NCBI GenBank assembly: GCA_948567375.1
Contig: OX419760.1
Coordinates: 16,988,001 to 17,052,000 of the forward strand
DNA from: Lunularia cruciata
Taxonomy: Eukaryota; Streptophyta; Marchantiopsida; Lunulariales; Lunulariaceae
Direction: 5' to 3'
DNA length: 64,000 nucleotides
Shown: positions 60,209 to 64,000 of the stretch, piece after piece
How the letters are laid out: each line of letters opens with the position of its first letter
Numbering within the stretch: the first letter of the stretch is position 1
Translations under genes and position numbers: made by a program
Notes under the pieces: model-generated
The model's input: only the letters and a program-made list of their open reading frames with translations
What the model was told of the DNA's origin: nothing
Database searches by the model: none

Positions 60209-60469
60209 GTGTGGTCCACTTGGATTACACCCTTGGTCTACTTGGGATGCAACTAAAGCACATATGGACCTGACAACCAGATTGGAGGGAGTTTTTGACA
60301 TTGAGGTTGGGACCTCTAGTGGCTAAGGGCATGATATTATTGGTCCCATGATACTACTACTCCCGAGGGCCTAATGTGGTAGCCAATCAATACATCTTCT
60401 ACTTTTATGATAGTTACAAAGGATACTTGGGAGCGAGATCTTGGACCCAAGCTTATAGGAGAGGAAAGA

Positions 60470-61376
60470 TAGAGAGTTTTGAGGTTCTTGAGAAGCTACA
60501 CGAGTTGTTTTGCCTTCAATAAGAGGGATTTGGATGCTCTAAAGAGACTTGGTATATAGATTGAGCTGATTAACAATACACCAATTTTCCAACATCCTTA
60601 TTGATATACTGACATGGATAGAGCATTGATTTAGAGTCAGAGTAGAGACTTTTTTGAGGTTGGTTTGGTGGAGATTTCACATAGAGAGTATGCATCAACT
60701 ATAGTGATGCCAACCAAGAAGGATATGGATAGCAACTACAAAAATAGGCAAATGTATGGAGATTATCATCTTATCAACCAATAGATTAGGGCTGATTGGT
60801 ATGCCATGCCTACATTAGAAGAGATCTTTGATGCAATTGGGCATGCAAAGATCTTCAACACTTTAGATCTTCAAGCGAGATATCATTAGTTGCTGATTAG
60901 AGAAGAAGATAGGTCCAATACAACATTTTGGGTTATTGATCCTCATGGCAAGGATGTGTCATATTAGTGGAAGTCTTACCATTTGGGTTGAAGAATGCTC
61001 CTCCTAAGTCCCAGAGGTCATGGCTAAGGTCCTAGTTGGATTGGATTTTACTTGGTGTTAAATTGATGATATTTTGGTCTATAATACTACTATGGAGGAG
61101 CATGAGACATTTGTTGGAGGCATTTGAGAGGTTGAGATCTCATGGACTCAAATTACATCTTGGGAAGTGTAGGTTCTTCCACAAGTAGGTTGAGTATTTG
61201 GGTCACACTATCTACCTTTGAGGACTTGGTGTTCAGCAGACCAACGTGGAGGCTATTCCACGTATTCCTTAGCTTATGGATGTGAGTAGAGTGCAAGCAT
61301 TTCTTGGGTTGGCAAAATTCTATTGCCATTATGTTAGAGGATTTAGTGCCATTGCCAAGGCCTTGACAAAGATGAC
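60470..61376 (+). pseudogene. family D2 reverse transcriptase
   Basis: Ty3-type blocks in order: FFEVGLVEISHREYASTIVM, YGDYHLINQ, MPTLEEIFDAIGHAKIFNTL, DLQARYHQLLI, then IDDILVYNTTMEEHE (the YIDD box with Tyr lost) near 61068 and GKCRFFHKQVEYLGHTIY. The end SAIAKALTKMT is interrupted by B4. It is the same type as 49000-48374 and clearly distinct from the family A RT. Confidence 0.85.
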
Positions 61377-62026
61377 ATGTAATACCTATTTGTGCATGTG
61401 TGTGGTATTGTGATATTTAGCTTGGTATTATAAGTACTTGAGAGATATTATTTATATAGAGATAAAGGATGGTTCTACATTAGTCATCATTAGCTAAAGT
61501 TAGTCATAACTAAGATAGAGGGGATTTACTTTAGAGGAAGTGGAAAAGATGAGCCCACTATTTTGGATTCTAGTGTGTTGACTTGGTATTATTCCTAGGT
61601 GTTTGGTTTTGAAGAAAGAGTTGAAAACTCTTGGGTTTGCAAGCCTTTCTGTTTTGGATTCTTCTTTAGTCCAAAGATAGCCCATGTGAAGGAATCCTTG
61701 ACTTAATGGTTGGGTCATGATAAGATCACATGCTTTGTGATATATGCCTATGTGGATGGATATTCCTTTATACTTTTTGACTTTACTTGACATTTAGTGC
61801 ATAATTTTTTCACAAGTATATAAACAAGGGGTGAGGAGGTACTCATCATCCTTTCATTTACAACAATCTCTCTCTCATTGAGTTCTTTAGTGAGTAATGT
61901 CTTGAGTCTTGTAGTGTTAGCCTTGGAGGAGTTTGATGGAATTGGGGTTCCTTGCATTCTTAGTCCATGGTGTGCTACCATAATAGCCATCAGAGGTTCA
62001 TCTTGAATGAAAGACAGGCCGGCTCG
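61377..62026 (+). mobile_element. family B solo LTR, copy B4
   Basis: A 650-bp copy (ATGTAATACC ... GGCCGGCTCG) sits in D2 pol between ATGAC (61372-61376) and TAGAC (62027-62031), a decayed duplication; the inverted D1 copy near 48310 keeps the uninterrupted target. It lacks about 40 bp of U3 that in the other copies holds the inverted repeat aagttact-like region. Confidence 0.82.
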
Positions 62027-62520
62027 TAGACTAAGCTTACACAAGAGTGGTGTTGGGGAGATGAGCTAGAGAGAGCTTTTGTAGAGCTCAAGGAGAGGTT
62101 GACATATGCTCCTATTTTGAGGAGACTGATCAGAGGATGACCATTTCAAGTTTACACTAATTGGAGTATGTTGGAGCTTTGAGCAATACTCACCCCACAT
62201 GATGATAAAGAGAAAGAGTTTGTGGTGGCCTATAATAGTCACTCTAACAATTCAATAGAGGCAAAGTTTAATTCATATGAGAGAGAGTGCTTGGTAGCAA
62301 TATGGGTAGTAGCACATTTCTGATGTTACCTATTTGGTAACCCTTAAACTCTCATCACTAATCATTAGCTACTAAAGTTGTTGATGGACTCCAACAAGCT
62401 TTTAGGGAAGCTTGCATAATGGGCTTTGATTTTACAAGAGTATGATTTCATGGTTATTCACTGACCTAGAGTGGTGAACCATGATGCAAATGGGTTTGAG
62501 TAGAAACCATGTCCCAACCA
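62027..62520 (+). pseudogene. family D2 RNase H
   Basis: After B4 the frame gives ELKERLTYAPILRR, FQVYTNWSMLEL, ILTPHDDKEKEFVVAYNSHS, YERECLVAIWVVAHF and LLKLLMDSNKLLGKLA, the Ty3 RNase H order. Stops interrupt; the first catalytic Asp region (YTDWS) reads YTNWS. Confidence 0.8.
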
Positions 62521-62889
62521 ACAAGATTAGACCAAAGCATGTTGGCTTGGTGAGATAGATGAGGAGATGGTGCAAAGTTGGCATTTGCCTTTCTTTGTAT
62601 TATTTTTGATGCTTTGGTTGTATCTCTCTCAATGCATACAAGAGGAATTATTGAGGTCATAGATCCAAAGAGTGGAGATATGGTATAGTTCAGCAAGACA
62701 TTCATGATGATGTCTTAGTGATAGACTATCTTTGCATTGGTGTTGTGGGTGGGACAATTGGAACCAAGGAGAGAGACCGTGTCCTTCAGCAAGCTAAGTG
62801 GTTTATATTGGAGGGCAAACACCTTTTTCATGTATGGGAGGATGGTAGAGTGAGAGTAGTACTACTTCATCTCAAAGACCATTGTTGGT

Positions 62890-63871
62890 CTGTCATGCTC
62901 ATGAGGAGCTAGGACATTTTGGAGTAAAGCATACATATAGCTTACTCCAAAGTCATTATTGGTGGTGTAGTATGCAGACCATTGTACAACAATTTGTTGC
63001 CAGATGTGTGGTTTGTGACTGAGTTAGAGCATCATTTAATGCTCTTATGCCATAGTTATACCCATTACCTATCATGGGATTGTGTTACTATTAGAGTTTG
63101 GACTTTGCTAGACCTTTATCATTGATTTTGAGATATCATCGATACATTTTAGTGATGGTGGAGCACTTCTCCAAGTGGATTGAGTTGGTGGTACTTCCTA
63201 ACAAGTCTAATGAGGGGAAGGCCTACTCATTCATGGATTAGGTTCTCAATCATTTTGGTGCACCATCTAAGGTTTTGATTGATTAGGGTATAGAGTTCCT
63301 GGGGCAGTTTCAAGTCTTGTGTGACAAGGCTTTGATTGATCATCATACTACCTCTTGAGATCACCCTGAGGCAGATGGCTTAGTAGAGAGAGTGGTTCAC
63401 ATAGTGAAGAGAGGATTACAAAAGTATGGTTTGCAAAGAGGCCACTTAGGAGATTAGGATCTCCAATTACCTTGGTTGCCATGGGCTATCAGTTCAGCCA
63501 GGAAGCCTCCTTAGTATCCTTCTCTCCTTAATTTCTACTCTATGGACAAGATCCATATTACCTACAACCATTTGTCAAGATGTTACTATAGTGTTGGACT
63601 TGGATGATCAAGATGTATGGATGAGTTTTTTCCCAACAGGTAGAGATATTTTGGAGAGGGATATCAATAGCCTTTGAGAACTTAGTGATTGTTCAACATA
63701 AGGATACCTTACGCTATGCTACCATTCAGGAAGGAGGTTATAGACCCTTGATCCATTGATTTAATCCATGTTATTATGTATATCTATAGCACACAACACC
63801 AATGATACTTGATATTTCTACATGCCACACTATCTTGATAGTGTGTGAGATTTTGCCATCTAGAGTCCTTG
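62890..63871 (+). pseudogene. family D2 integrase
   Basis: The zinc finger is HEELGHFGVKHTYSLLQ (His codons at 62900 and 62915) with CVVCD (63006-63020). The core has WSLDFARP, VEHFSKWIELVVLPNKS, VLIDQGIEF with a stop at Q, and EADGLVERVVHIVKRGLQKY. A GPF/Y-like tail follows: DTLRYATIQEGGYRP and YVYL...HTILIVCEILPSRVL, ending at 63865, without a recognised chromodomain. It would insert element DNA into the genome. Confidence 0.85.
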
Positions 63872-64000
63872 TCAAGGCACTTCACTAAACTTTATTTGTA
63901 GAGTGGTTACAACTAAATTAGGATTGCAAAAGAAGATATACACAAAATGGCCTTTCAAACAAAGTATGGTCACTTTGAGTACTTGGTGATGCCATTTGGC
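63872..64000 (+). pseudogene. family A reverse transcriptase fragment at window end
   Basis: HFTKLYL-type sequence, then [20 protein letters not shown] and PFG, match 33254-33376 of the complete family A element. It is joined directly to the D2 integrase end and continues past the window. Confidence 0.88.

Larger units (their letters stand above)
50023..63871 (+). mobile_element. family D element D2, split by four insertions
   Basis: LTR (50023-50463), leader, gag, protease, methyltransferase, RT, RNase H and integrase follow in order. They are interrupted by a family A solo LTR (51187-51887), a 1.9-kb solo LTR E (52301-54199), insert F (58027-60208) and family B solo LTR B4 (61377-62026). 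Removing these leaves about 8.4 kb of element. The 3' LTR is missing: the integrase C-terminus stops at 63871 against a family A RT fragment. All frames are broken. Confidence 0.85.

Overview
The window looks like nuclear DNA of a land plant or close green relative. One gene is clearly intact: a plant-type dynamin-related protein of the DRP2 class, on the minus strand, with 22 exons and short GT-AG introns. Both sides of it are deep layers of decayed Ty3/gypsy LTR retrotransposons. Short introns, chromodomain Ty3 elements and a methyltransferase-carrying Ty3 family would suit a non-seed streptophyte (bryophyte, lycophyte, fern or charophyte), but the sequence does not settle the species.

Layout. 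1-1067: a decayed, unrecognised minus-strand coding region. 3960-7560: a non-coding repeat (family G) split by a fragment of a methyltransferase-type Ty3 element (family D), which is itself split by a solo LTR (family H) carrying an array of heat-shock-element-like motifs. 11980-23334: the DRP2 gene, whose introns hold several short repeat families and a dead copy of one exon. 23335-24250: its CT-rich 5' region. 27150-29812: second copies of G and H. 29892-36497: a structurally complete chromodomain Ty3 element (family A) with matching LTRs, tRNA-iMet-type primer site, polypurine tract and a 5-bp target duplication ATGTA. 36538-50014: a family D element (D1) that is scrambled by an inversion of about 7.8 kb and contains a truncated family A copy and two family B solo LTRs. 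50023-63871: a second family D element (D2) split by four later insertions. 63872-64000: the start of another family A reverse transcriptase, running off the window.

The most unusual system is family D. Between its aspartic protease and reverse transcriptase it encodes a region with the ordered motifs of a C5-cytosine DNA methyltransferase (DLFGG-like motif I, GWPCQ catalytic motif IV, a motif VIII-like segment, and motifs IX-X near an RExxxxGF-like and a GQAMDLN segment). Three decayed copies in this window support each other. Methyltransferase capture by retrotransposons is, to my knowledge, reported from dinoflagellates and charophyte algae; here it sits in a genome with a canonical plant DRP2.

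The transposon genes are all pseudogenes (stops and frameshifts), so the only protein the window clearly makes is DRP2, a large GTPase for clathrin-dependent vesicle scission. Breakpoints and target duplications allow a relative history: family D elements first, then family A, E and F insertions into them, with family B solo LTRs landing in D and in A.
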